A DNA stretch of 12,187 nucleotides, from assembly GCA_964427185.1 (NCBI GenBank), contig CAYRSN010000036.1:1-12187 (forward strand), written 5' to 3'. Below are positions 1 to 6,086 of this stretch, piece by piece (the first letter of the stretch is position 1; each line of letters starts with the position of its first letter). The DNA comes from Sulfurivirga sp964427185 (lineage in GTDB: Bacteria > Pseudomonadota > Gammaproteobacteria > Thiomicrospirales > Thiomicrospiraceae). The notes below the pieces were generated by a model, which saw nothing but the letters and a program-made list of their open reading frames with translations, had not been told where the DNA came from and did no database searches. The position numbers and the translations under genes are program-made.

Positions 1-10
1 GTTTTAGCTA

Positions 11-38
11 ATTATAGGGATTGTGCGCGCTATTGCAA
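11..38 (-). promoter_or_regulatory. candidate minus-strand promoter leading off the left edge
   Basis: Read on the minus strand, TTGCAA at 38-33 and a perfect TATAAT at 16-11 are separated by 16 bp. The -35 matches the sigma-70 consensus at four of six positions. It lies just downstream of the metW stop and would drive a gene beyond the left edge. No terminator hairpin is visible between metW and this site, so metX-metW transcription may also run on. The call rests on box matches only. Confidence 0.35.
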
Positions 39-73
39 ATAAAATTGATTCTTGTTTGTTCTGGATCAGGTTT

Positions 74-703
74 TCAGGCAGGATTGGTCTTGCGCTGGAT
101 TTGATACAGTGCAACTTCTCCCAGCAGGTTAGGCAGCAGTTTCATGCCAAGAGTGGTTTCGTGTTGTTGATTGACGACTGCGCGGCGCACGATTTCAATG
201 CCTTTTTCCGCACACAGGGATTCAAAATCCTTAAACGTACACAGGTGGATGTTGGGCGTGTCATACCAGTGGTAAGGCAAAGTGTCCGTTTCCGGCATGT
301 GGCCGTTGAGCAGCAGCTGCAGGCGGTTTTTCCAGAACCCAAAGTTTGGGAAGGTGACGATACTCTGTTTGCCGATGGTCAGCATTTCTTCCAGCAGCAG
401 ATCTGGGCGGTCTACCACCTGTAAGGCTTGCGTCATGATGACATAGTCAAAGCTGTCCTGATCAAAATAGTCCAGCAGGGATTTTTTGTTCAGGTTCGCT
501 TGAATGACGTTAATGCCGTTTTTGATGGACTCAATAATCAAATTAGGATCCAGCTCCATGCCGTAACCGCTGCAGTGACGCACCTCCTGCAGGTGTGTCA
601 GCAGGGTGCCGTCGCCGCAGCCTAAATCCAGCACACGGCTATTCGGGGCAATCCAGCTAGAGATGAGCTGAAACTCTGGTGAAAGTAGGCGTTGCTCATT
701 CAT
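74..703 (-). CDS. metW: methionine biosynthesis protein MetW
   Basis: This is a 209-residue protein with the class I SAM-dependent methyltransferase fold. Motif I, VLDLGCGDGT, lies at about residues 24-33. The N-terminal LSPEFQLISSWI and the middle segment GRQSIVTFPNFG-like (here TIGKQSIVTFPNFGFW) are typical of MetW. From family knowledge, MetW is encoded next to MetX in many proteobacteria and is reported to be needed for activity of the succinyl-type MetX; a methyl transfer reaction is not established. Length is normal for the family. Its ATG overlaps the metX stop by 4 bases (ATGA), and a near-perfect Shine-Dalgarno, AGGAGGTGA, lies just upstream inside metX. Translation is therefore probably coupled but also independently strong. 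It is the last gene of the visible operon. Confidence 0.95.
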   Translation of the reverse strand: MNEQRLLSPEFQLISSWIAPNSRVLDLGCGDGTLLTHLQEVRHCSGYGMELDPNLIIESIKNGINVIQANLNKKSLLDYFDQDSFDYVIMTQALQVVDRPDLLLEEMLTIGKQSIVTFPNFGFWKNRLQLLLNGHMPETDTLPYHWYDTPNIHLCTFKDFESLCAEKGIEIVRRAVVNQQHETTLGMKLLPNLLGEVALYQIQRKTNPA

Positions 704-1836
704 GCGTTCACCTCCTGAGCGACGCGTTGCATGTAAGCTGTAAAAATGCCTTCATAGAAAGGGTTGGGTAGCAGAAAGGCGTCATGTCCATGTTGAGACT
801 CGATTTCCGCATGGCTGACATCTTTATCGTTATCCAGTAGGGCGCGTACGATTTCTTCACTGCGTTCCGGGCTGAAGCGCCAGTCGGAGGTAAAGGAGAT
901 CACCATGAACTTTGCCTGCACATGCGCCATGGCACGGCTGAGGCTATGGTCAAAGTCGGCTGCGGGGTCGAAATAATCCAGCGCCTTGGTCATCAGCAGA
1001 TAGGTATTGGCATCGAATTTTTGCTTGGTGGCGAACTTTTCCCCCTGATAGCGCAGGTAGCTTTCTACCTGAAACTCCACATCAAAGCTGTATTTCAGCT
1101 GATCACGCAGCTCACGGCCGAATTTTTTGCCCATCAGGTCATCGGAAAGATAAGTCAGATGTCCCAGCATACGCGCCAATGCCAGGCCGCGCTTGGGTAT
1201 GACGCCATGCTCCAGGTAGCGCCCGCCGTGAAAATCCGGGTCTGACATGATGGCCTGACGTGCTACTTCATTAAAAGCAATATTCTGGGCAGAGAGCTTA
1301 GGGGCGGCGGCAATCACCACAGCATGACGCAACCTGTCCGGCAAGTCGATACTCCACTGTAACACCTGCATGCCCCCTAAGGAGCCGCCAATGACCGCTG
1401 CCCATTGTTCAATGCCTAAATGCTGGCGCAGCTTGTCCTGGCTGACGACCCAGTCTTTTACTGTCATGATGGGGAAGTCAGGGCCGTAAGGCTTGCCGGT
1501 TTTCGGGTTGATACTGGCAGGGCCTGTGGAACCGTGGCAGCCGCCCAGATTGTTGATACCGACAACAAAAAACCGATTCGTATCGATGGGTTTACCCGGA
1601 CCCACATAGGTTTCCCACCAGCCCGGCTTTTCATCACCTTCGTAATAGCCAGCTACATGATGATTGCCGGAAAGTGCATGGCAGATCAAAATCCCGTTGC
1701 TGCCTTCGGCATTGAGTGTGCCGTAAGTCTCATATACCAGATCATATTCGGGAATGACCCCACCGCTGACTGTATGCAAGGGCTCTTTGACATGAAGTGT
1801 CCGAGGGGAGATGATGCCAACACTGTTCTCTTTCAT
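700..1836 (-). CDS. metX: homoserine O-acyltransferase (probably succinyltransferase) MetX
   Basis: MetX transfers an acyl group from acyl-CoA to the hydroxyl of homoserine in the cytosol, the first committed step of methionine synthesis. The 378-residue protein is a full-length alpha/beta hydrolase. The nucleophile elbow GGSLGGMQ places the catalytic Ser at 152; the acid is Asp318 in TSDWRFSP and the histidine is His351 in HGHDAF. Other family blocks are CHALSG near 52 and NNLGGCHGSTGP at 95-106. Gammaproteobacterial MetX proteins paired with MetW, with Arg after the SDW motif, are mostly reported to use succinyl-CoA, so succinyl specificity is my inference. The N-terminus (NSVGIISPRTLH) matches the family, so the start at 1836 is well supported. 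No Shine-Dalgarno precedes it, and a TATAAT box lies 7 bp upstream. It overlaps metW by 4 bases. Confidence 0.95.
   Translation of the reverse strand: MKENSVGIISPRTLHVKEPLHTVSGGVIPEYDLVYETYGTLNAEGSNGILICHALSGNHHVAGYYEGDEKPGWWETYVGPGKPIDTNRFFVVGINNLGGCHGSTGPASINPKTGKPYGPDFPIMTVKDWVVSQDKLRQHLGIEQWAAVIGGSLGGMQVLQWSIDLPDRLRHAVVIAAAPKLSAQNIAFNEVARQAIMSDPDFHGGRYLEHGVIPKRGLALARMLGHLTYLSDDLMGKKFGRELRDQLKYSFDVEFQVESYLRYQGEKFATKQKFDANTYLLMTKALDYFDPAADFDHSLSRAMAHVQAKFMVISFTSDWRFSPERSEEIVRALLDNDKDVSHAEIESQHGHDAFLLPNPFYEGIFTAYMQRVAQEVNA
708..716 (-). promoter_or_regulatory. strong ribosome binding site of metW inside the metX 3' end
   Basis: On the minus strand, AGGAGGTGA sits 4 bases before the metW ATG, within the last codons of metX. 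It fixes the metW start and contrasts with metX, which has no visible Shine-Dalgarno. It may let MetW be made in excess over MetX or be re-initiated efficiently. Confidence 0.75.
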
Positions 1837-1843
1837 AGGCGAA

Positions 1844-1849
1844 ATTATA
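1844..1849 (-). promoter_or_regulatory. -10 box of metX, very close to the start codon
   Basis: Minus-strand TATAAT at 1849-1844 is a perfect sigma-70 -10 element. Only 7 bases separate it from the metX ATG, so transcription would begin at or within about a base of the ATG. No good -35 is seen 16-18 bp upstream, where the sequence is C-rich. No known riboswitch or other leader structure is visible. Confidence 0.5.
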
Positions 1850-1877
1850 GAGGAAAGCAGAAGCGTTAGGGGTTGTA

Positions 1878-1883
1878 TATAAT
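1878..1883 (+). promoter_or_regulatory. candidate -10 box for the DUF3365 gene
   Basis: TATAAT at 1878-1883 lies in an AT-rich stretch of the divergent region between metX and the haem protein gene. No convincing -35 is found at 16-18 bp. It would give a leader of about 55 nt. AT-rich sequence makes chance matches likely. Confidence 0.3.
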
Positions 1884-1944
1884 TATGTATAGCTTTATCT
1901 TATGCATGAATAGAATTATTAAATAATCTTCCAAGAGGATTTGA

Positions 1945-2505
1945 ATGATGAAAAAGTGGCTTCTGATGGGAATGTTGACTGCTGCCATGCCGGCCATGGC
2001 GGCGGATATGGCGCAGCTGAAACAGGAGGGGCGCAGTATTGCCAAGCAATTTCTGGGGGAGCTGAAGCCAGAGTTGCAAAAGGCGATGAAATCCGGTGGG
2101 CCGGTGCATGCGATTGATGTATGTCACAAAAAAGCACCACAGATTACCGCTGAGATGACCGAGAGAACTGGTTGGGATTTGAAACGCACCAGCTTAAAAG
2201 TGCGAAATCCGGAGAATGCACCGGATACCTGGGAAAAGGCGGTCATGGAAAAGTTCGTGCAGCAGCGTGCGCAGGGCGTATCACCTAAGCAGCTGGAGTA
2301 TGCCGAAGTCGTGACCGAAAACGGTAAGCAGGTGTTTCGTTATGCCAAAGCGATTCCGACAGGCAAGGTGTGTGTGGTTTGCCATGGTGCGCATGTTGCC
2401 AAACCCGTGATGGAGAAAATTAAAGTGTATTACCCTCACGATCAGGCCACAGGTTTTAAGCCGGGTGATATTCGCGGTATTTTCAGCTTTAAAAAGCAGC
2501 TTTAA
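1945..2505 (+). CDS. exported c-type haem protein, DUF3365 (Tll0287-like) family
   Basis: The 186-residue protein begins with a Sec signal peptide: KKW, a hydrophobic core, then AMA-AD, with cleavage likely after residue 19 or 20. A single haem c attachment motif, CVVCH, lies at 143-147. Upstream blocks AIDVCHKKAP (56-65), RTGWDLKRTSLKVRNPENAPD (with the WDLKRTS and RNP cores) and the C-terminal GDIRGIFSF are typical of DUF3365, whose members have a PAS/cache-like fold with one haem. It should be a periplasmic redox or sensory protein; the physiological role is unknown to me. Here it is a stand-alone single domain, not fused to a kinase. AGAGG at 1934-1938 is a fair ribosome binding site; ATG 1948 is an alternative start. 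It is a monocistronic unit, diverging from metX and closed by a terminator. Confidence 0.85.
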   Translation: MMKKWLLMGMLTAAMPAMAADMAQLKQEGRSIAKQFLGELKPELQKAMKSGGPVHAIDVCHKKAPQITAEMTERTGWDLKRTSLKVRNPENAPDTWEKAVMEKFVQQRAQGVSPKQLEYAEVVTENGKQVFRYAKAIPTGKVCVVCHGAHVAKPVMEKIKVYYPHDQATGFKPGDIRGIFSFKKQL

Positions 2506-2534
2506 TCTTACTGGCCTTTTAAAATTACCCGATG

Positions 2535-2557
2535 CCCGCCGATTGGCGGGTTTTTTT
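2535..2557 (+). terminator. rho-independent terminator after the haem protein gene
   Basis: CCCGCC at 2535-2540 and GGCGGG at 2545-2550 form a perfect 6-bp stem with a GATT loop, followed by seven T residues at 2551-2557. It lies 30 bp after the plus-strand stop codon. The stop codon of convergent anmK (2556-2558) lies in the T-run. In the minus direction no U-run directly follows the hairpin, so it should work mainly for the plus strand. Confidence 0.85.
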
Positions 2558-3740
2558 ATGCTGGATAAAAGCAGGTGCCATAAAGTCCAGAGCGGTTTGC
2601 ACCTGTGATGCTGGTGTAGTCCACAGGCTCTTGGTGCCAGCGTTTTTTCGCCAGCCAGGCAAAGAGCATGGCTTCCAGGACATCGGCCGGATAGCCCAAT
2701 GTATCGCAGGTCATAACGGCTGTTCTCCGCCCTCCACTCTCTGATCTCCGTCTTCCGTCCTCTGTCTTCTGTCCCCCGGCCTCCGTCCTCTGTAAAGGGG
2801 GTCTCCCCCACTTTTTCAGTTTGAAATTTTTTTGTGCATTGAATTTGCTTAGAAAATACTGGATTTGAGCCCTTAAATAACCATTTTCTGCGCCACCACC
2901 ACAGAGTTTGATGATTTTTGGGGAAAAAGGGGCAAGATCGCGGGCAATGGTGGCAGCGGTGAGGGCGGTGGCGGTGGCCAGCTGGTCTTGAGGAGAAAGT
3001 GATGAGGTGAGGTGTTGCTCGAGCCAGGCAAGGGAGAACTGCTCCCGTCCAGTGCTTTTGGGGGGCGGCTGATGGAAATAGTCGTCTTGCAATAGGGTTT
3101 CCAGCAGGGCGGTATCTACCTTGCCCTGAGCGGCGAACATGCCGTCCGGGTCGTAGGGGCGGTTGAAATGTTTCTGAGTCAGCGCATCGAGAATGCTGTT
3201 GCCTGGGCCGCTGTCCCAGCCGAGCAGGGTGTTGTCTTGAGTTTTGAGGCTGATATTGGCAATACCGCCGATATTTACCACTGCCCAAGGAGCTGGGAAT
3301 GCCTGCATAAGCACAGCATGAAACAGAGGTGCCAGGGGTGCACCTTGCCCACCCAGTGCCAGATCACTCTGGCGAAAGTGGCTGATGACAGGCAGACCCG
3401 TTGTGGCGGCAATGACAGCCGGCTCTCCCAGTTGCCAGCTTGTGCCATATTCAGGGGCATGCCACAGGGTTTGGCCGTGAAAACCAATGGCGATGGGTGC
3501 GGGTTTGTCTTTTAGAAATCGGGTAATGGCTTCGCTAAAGGCGCTGTTCAGCTGCTGTTGTAGTTTGCTTAACTGCGGCAGGGTGGCGTGTTGTCCGGGG
3601 AGCTGTTGCAGCTGATGCTGTAAGGTTTCAGGAAAGGGTAGCGTCTCGAAAGCTTCCAGCTCCATGCCGTCTTGAAAATTGACCAGCCCCAGATCAATGC
3701 CGTCGGCACTGGTGCCTGAGAGCACGCCCAGAAAGCGCAT
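2556..3740 (-). CDS. anmK: anhydro-N-acetylmuramic acid kinase with a repeat insertion
   Basis: AnmK phosphorylates 1,6-anhydro-MurNAc from wall turnover to MurNAc-6-phosphate in the cytosol, part of peptidoglycan recycling. From the ATG it is 394 residues, against about 360-370 for the family. Motifs seen are the N-terminal LSGTSADGID, GFHGQT (87-92), NIGGIAN (156-162), GWDSGPGN with the likely catalytic Asp176, PPPKSTGREQF (226-235), CGGGAENG (280-287) and the C-terminal SITGANRSG. The excess length falls at about residues 300-341, where a polar, period-7 stretch encoded by DNA heptamers sits between YFLSKF and the normal CDTLGYPADVLEAM. The frame is kept, so the protein may still be active. 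I chose the ATG because MRFLGVLSGT fits the family; TTG at 3749 is possible. It lies 1 bp after the M23 stop and is probably co-transcribed with it. Confidence 0.93.
   Translation of the reverse strand: MRFLGVLSGTSADGIDLGLVNFQDGMELEAFETLPFPETLQHQLQQLPGQHATLPQLSKLQQQLNSAFSEAITRFLKDKPAPIAIGFHGQTLWHAPEYGTSWQLGEPAVIAATTGLPVISHFRQSDLALGGQGAPLAPLFHAVLMQAFPAPWAVVNIGGIANISLKTQDNTLLGWDSGPGNSILDALTQKHFNRPYDPDGMFAAQGKVDTALLETLLQDDYFHQPPPKSTGREQFSLAWLEQHLTSSLSPQDQLATATALTAATIARDLAPFSPKIIKLCGGGAENGYLRAQIQYFLSKFNAQKNFKLKKWGRPPLQRTEAGGQKTEDGRRRSESGGRRTAVMTCDTLGYPADVLEAMLFAWLAKKRWHQEPVDYTSITGANRSGLYGTCFYPA
2721..2790. repeat. ten degenerate tandem heptamers inside anmK
   Basis: From 2721 to 2790 the plus strand divides cleanly into ten 7-bp units of consensus YGTCYTC (GARGACR on the minus strand): tgttctc, cgccctc, cactctc, tgatctc, cgtcttc, cgtcctc, tgtcttc, tgtcccc, cggcctc, cgtcctc. 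Three units encode seven codons, so the repeat is in-frame and open in anmK, giving polar TEDGRRR-like heptads. It is flanked at 2797-2809 by GGGGG-TCT-CCCCC. It resembles dispersed heptamer repeats I recall from other bacterial genomes. Confidence 0.85.
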
Positions 3741-3741
3741 G

Positions 3742-5037
3742 TTACTCAAAGCGCCCTGCCAGTGTGTGGTTGGCCATGCTCATACGTGCCAGCTGGCTGT
3801 CGAGCAGGCGGGCGCGTTGTGCAAACTGATCGCGATAGTCACGGGGCACTGGGGAGGCATCGGGAAAGCGAACTTTTAGGGGGTCGACATGGCGGCCATG
3901 GATGCGGAACTCGTAATGCAGGTGAGGCCCGGTGGCCCAGCCTGATTTACCGATATAGCCAATAATTTGCCCCTGTTTGACGTAGCTGCCCTGGCGGTAT
4001 TTCCCGAAGCGAGAAAGGTGGGCATACACCGTGGTGTATTTGCCGGCATGCTGTACGAATACAACGCGGCCATAGCCGCCTTTCCAGCCGCGGAAGGTGA
4101 TTTTGCCATTGCCGGTTACACGCACGGGGGTGCCGATTTTGCCACCGTAGTCCACGCCTCGGTGTGCTTTCCAGCGGTTGTGAATGGGGTGCCAGCGTTT
4201 GCGGGTGAACCGTGATGTGATGCGTACGTAATCGACCGGGTTGCGCATGAAGGCCTTGCGCAAATTGTGTCCTTGTTCATCGTAGTAGCCCAGTGTTTTG
4301 CCTTGGGTATCGGTAAGCAGAAAGGCTTTATGCGCCCCTTCTCGGGTGACGATTTCTGCGGCAATAATGCGTCCATCACCGATGTATTCACCATTAAGAT
4401 ATTTTTGTTCGTAAATCACTTTAAACTGATCACCACGGCGGAGCTGGCGTGCGAAATCAATTTCCCATTGATAAAGCTCTGCCAGAGACATGATGATCTT
4501 ATCGGAAAGTCCGGCACGCTTGCCGGACAGATAAAGGCTGTCTTCAATCACCCCTACCGCACTGGCAGTGTGGATCTCTACCGGCAGGGAGACTTTCTGG
4601 ATCGACCAGTCGCCTTCAGTGTTTTTTTCGGCGATGATTTTGGTGGTGCGGTTGATATGGCGCGTGATACGTATCAGTTCGCCTTGGCGGTAATGTGCCT
4701 CAAAGGTTTCACCGGGTACGAACCGGCTGAGCTGGCGTTTTTTGTCTGCCGCAGCAATGCGATAAATGGTGCGTGTCCCCACATTCAGGCGCTTTAAAAC
4801 GCTGGAAAGTACTTCGCCTTTGCGCTTCTGTGTCTGTGTGGTCAGTGTCACTTCATCATGATCAGTGTCTTGAGCGGTGGCGACGGGCTCCGTAGTGGCT
4901 TCGGGAAGGTGAGGCAATGGCAATTTAACCAGCGCCAGCTGGCGGTCTGCTTCATTGGCCTGAGAAAAAGCGGTATAGCCCAGCAGCAAACTGCTGGTGA
5001 GAAAAAGCGAAAAAAACAGATACGTGCGGCGGATCAT
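3742..5037 (-). CDS. periplasmic M23 murein DD-endopeptidase (MepM-like)
   Basis: This 431-residue protein should cleave peptide crosslinks in peptidoglycan. Residues 1-27 are a signal peptide or membrane anchor (IRRTYLF then a hydrophobic core). Residues about 70-160 resemble the OapA/LysM-like N-terminal region of MepM-type enzymes (VLSSVLKRL, VPGETFEAHY), and 160-255 the linking domain. The LytM/M23 domain spans about 285-390. Zinc ligands are His292 and Asp296 in HRGVDYG and His374 in HLH; His340 (YAHLSRF) and His372 are the catalytic histidines. All are present, so it should be an active metallopeptidase, not a degenerate LytM activator. It is followed within 1 bp by anmK, coupling wall hydrolysis with recycling, an order I recall from Pseudomonas. 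The start gives a good signal peptide, though the Shine-Dalgarno is weak. Confidence 0.92.
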   Translation of the reverse strand: MIRRTYLFFSLFLTSSLLLGYTAFSQANEADRQLALVKLPLPHLPEATTEPVATAQDTDHDEVTLTTQTQKRKGEVLSSVLKRLNVGTRTIYRIAAADKKRQLSRFVPGETFEAHYRQGELIRITRHINRTTKIIAEKNTEGDWSIQKVSLPVEIHTASAVGVIEDSLYLSGKRAGLSDKIIMSLAELYQWEIDFARQLRRGDQFKVIYEQKYLNGEYIGDGRIIAAEIVTREGAHKAFLLTDTQGKTLGYYDEQGHNLRKAFMRNPVDYVRITSRFTRKRWHPIHNRWKAHRGVDYGGKIGTPVRVTGNGKITFRGWKGGYGRVVFVQHAGKYTTVYAHLSRFGKYRQGSYVKQGQIIGYIGKSGWATGPHLHYEFRIHGRHVDPLKVRFPDASPVPRDYRDQFAQRARLLDSQLARMSMANHTLAGRFE

Positions 5038-5072
5038 GTGTGCATAAAGCTCATACTTAAAGGGATTTGTTA

Positions 5073-5101
5073 ATTTTAAGGCTTGTGATACATTAAAACA
5101 A
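5073..5101 (-). promoter_or_regulatory. candidate promoter of the M23-anmK operon
   Basis: On the minus strand, TTGTTT at 5101-5096 and TAAAAT at 5078-5073 are 17 bp apart, matching the sigma-70 consensus at three and five of six positions. It would give a leader of about 30 nt before the endopeptidase ATG at 5037. It lies back to back with the glyQ promoter. Confidence 0.4.
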
Positions 5102-5122
5102 GGCTAAAAGCGGCGACAAAGG

Positions 5123-5128
5123 TATAAT
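5123..5128 (+). promoter_or_regulatory. -10 box of the glyQ operon
   Basis: A perfect TATAAT at 5123-5128 lies 37 bp before the glyQ GTG, placing the transcript start near 5135 with a leader of about 30 nt. The matching -35 region (around 5100-5105, AAGGCT) is poor. The short leader leaves no room for a T-box or other riboswitch. Confidence 0.5.
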
Positions 5129-5165
5129 TTACCGCACTTTAAAGTAACTAACAGGGAAGCAGACA

Positions 5166-6086
5166 GTGGCAGGGATCACCGATAACCCGCAGGTGAAAAC
5201 CTTTCAGGGGCTTATTCACGCATTGGAAGACTATTGGGCACAGCAAGGTTGTGTCATCATGCAGCCGTATGATATGGAAATGGGCGCGGGTACTTTCCAC
5301 CCCGCTACCTTTCTGCGTGCGGTCGGCCCGGAGCCTTGGCGTGCCGCCTATGTGCAGCCATGCCGTCGACCGACTGACGGGCGTTATGGAGAAAATCCCA
5401 ACCGCCTGCAGCACTATTATCAGTTTCAGGTGGTGCTCAAGCCCTCCCCTGATGATATTCAGGAGCTGTATCTCAACTCTCTGCGCATGATGGGCATCGA
5501 TCCGCTCACCCATGATATTCGATTTGTGGAGGATAACTGGGAGTCTCCCACGCTGGGTGCCTGGGGACTGGGCTGGGAAGTGTGGCTCAACGGCATGGAA
5601 GTGACCCAGTTCACTTACTTCCAGCAGGTGGGCGGGCTGGAGTGCTCACCTGTAACCGGCGAGATTACCTACGGGCTGGAGCGTATCGCCATGTACCTGC
5701 AGGGGGTAGACAGCGTATTTGACCTGGTCTGGGTTGAGGGGCCGGAGGGGGCTGTGACCTATGGGGATGTGTTCCATCAGAATGAAGTGGAAATGTCCAC
5801 CTACAACTTTGAAAAGGCTGATACCGCTGTGCTGTTTCGTCACTTTGATGAGTGTGAGGCGGAATTTGAAAAGCTTATTGGTGATAACCTGCCGCTGCCG
5901 GCTTATGAGCAGGTGCTTAAAGCCTCACACACATTCAACCTGCTGGATGCCCGGCATGCCATCAGTGTCACCGAGCGAGCCCGCTATATTGGCCGGGTGC
6001 GCACTATGGCGCGTCAGGTGGCGCAGGCCTACTATGATCGCCGTGAAGCGCTGGGCTTCCCCCTGGTGAAAAAGGAGCAGCAGTAA
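5166..6086 (+). CDS. glyQ: glycyl-tRNA synthetase alpha subunit
   Basis: GlyQ is the catalytic class II core of the bacterial alpha2beta2 glycyl-tRNA synthetase, which activates glycine and charges tRNA-Gly. The 306-residue length is normal (about 300). Diagnostic blocks are TFQGLIHALEDYWAQQGC at 14-31, GAGTFHPATFLRA, the motif-2 region WRAAYVQPCRRPTDGRYGENPNRLQ, FVEDNWESPTLGAWGLGWEVW and the motif-3-like ITYGLERIAMYLQ. The start is GTG at 5166, with a modest purine-rich site (AGGGAAG) upstream; the N-terminus aligns in length with the family. It is the first gene of a long plus-strand run. Its TAA overlaps the glyS ATG by one base, as expected for subunits made in equal amounts. Confidence 0.97.
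   Translation: MAGITDNPQVKTFQGLIHALEDYWAQQGCVIMQPYDMEMGAGTFHPATFLRAVGPEPWRAAYVQPCRRPTDGRYGENPNRLQHYYQFQVVLKPSPDDIQELYLNSLRMMGIDPLTHDIRFVEDNWESPTLGAWGLGWEVWLNGMEVTQFTYFQQVGGLECSPVTGEITYGLERIAMYLQGVDSVFDLVWVEGPEGAVTYGDVFHQNEVEMSTYNFEKADTAVLFRHFDECEAEFEKLIGDNLPLPAYEQVLKASHTFNLLDARHAISVTERARYIGRVRTMARQVAQAYYDRREALGFPLVKKEQQ

Noticed and set aside
1837..1944. SAM-responsive riboswitch upstream of metX
   Set aside because: The -10 box lies 7 bp from the metX start, leaving no leader, and I see no SAM-riboswitch-like pairing in the region.
2721..2790. Heptamer array as a CRISPR array or phase-variable simple repeat
   Set aside because: Units are 7 bp without spacers, so it is not CRISPR. The units are degenerate rather than identical, which makes slipped-strand phase variation unlikely now.
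2281..3288. Long 335-codon open frame on the minus strand across the end of anmK and the haem protein gene
   Set aside because: It overlaps two well-supported genes in other frames, has a low-complexity Arg/Gln/His-rich translation and no recognisable motif. Its passage through the heptamer array just reflects that the repeat is open in every frame.
5038..5165. T-box leader controlling glyQS
   Set aside because: The predicted leader is only about 30 nt and has no T-box or terminator-antiterminator pair; T-boxes for glyQS are a Gram-positive trait.
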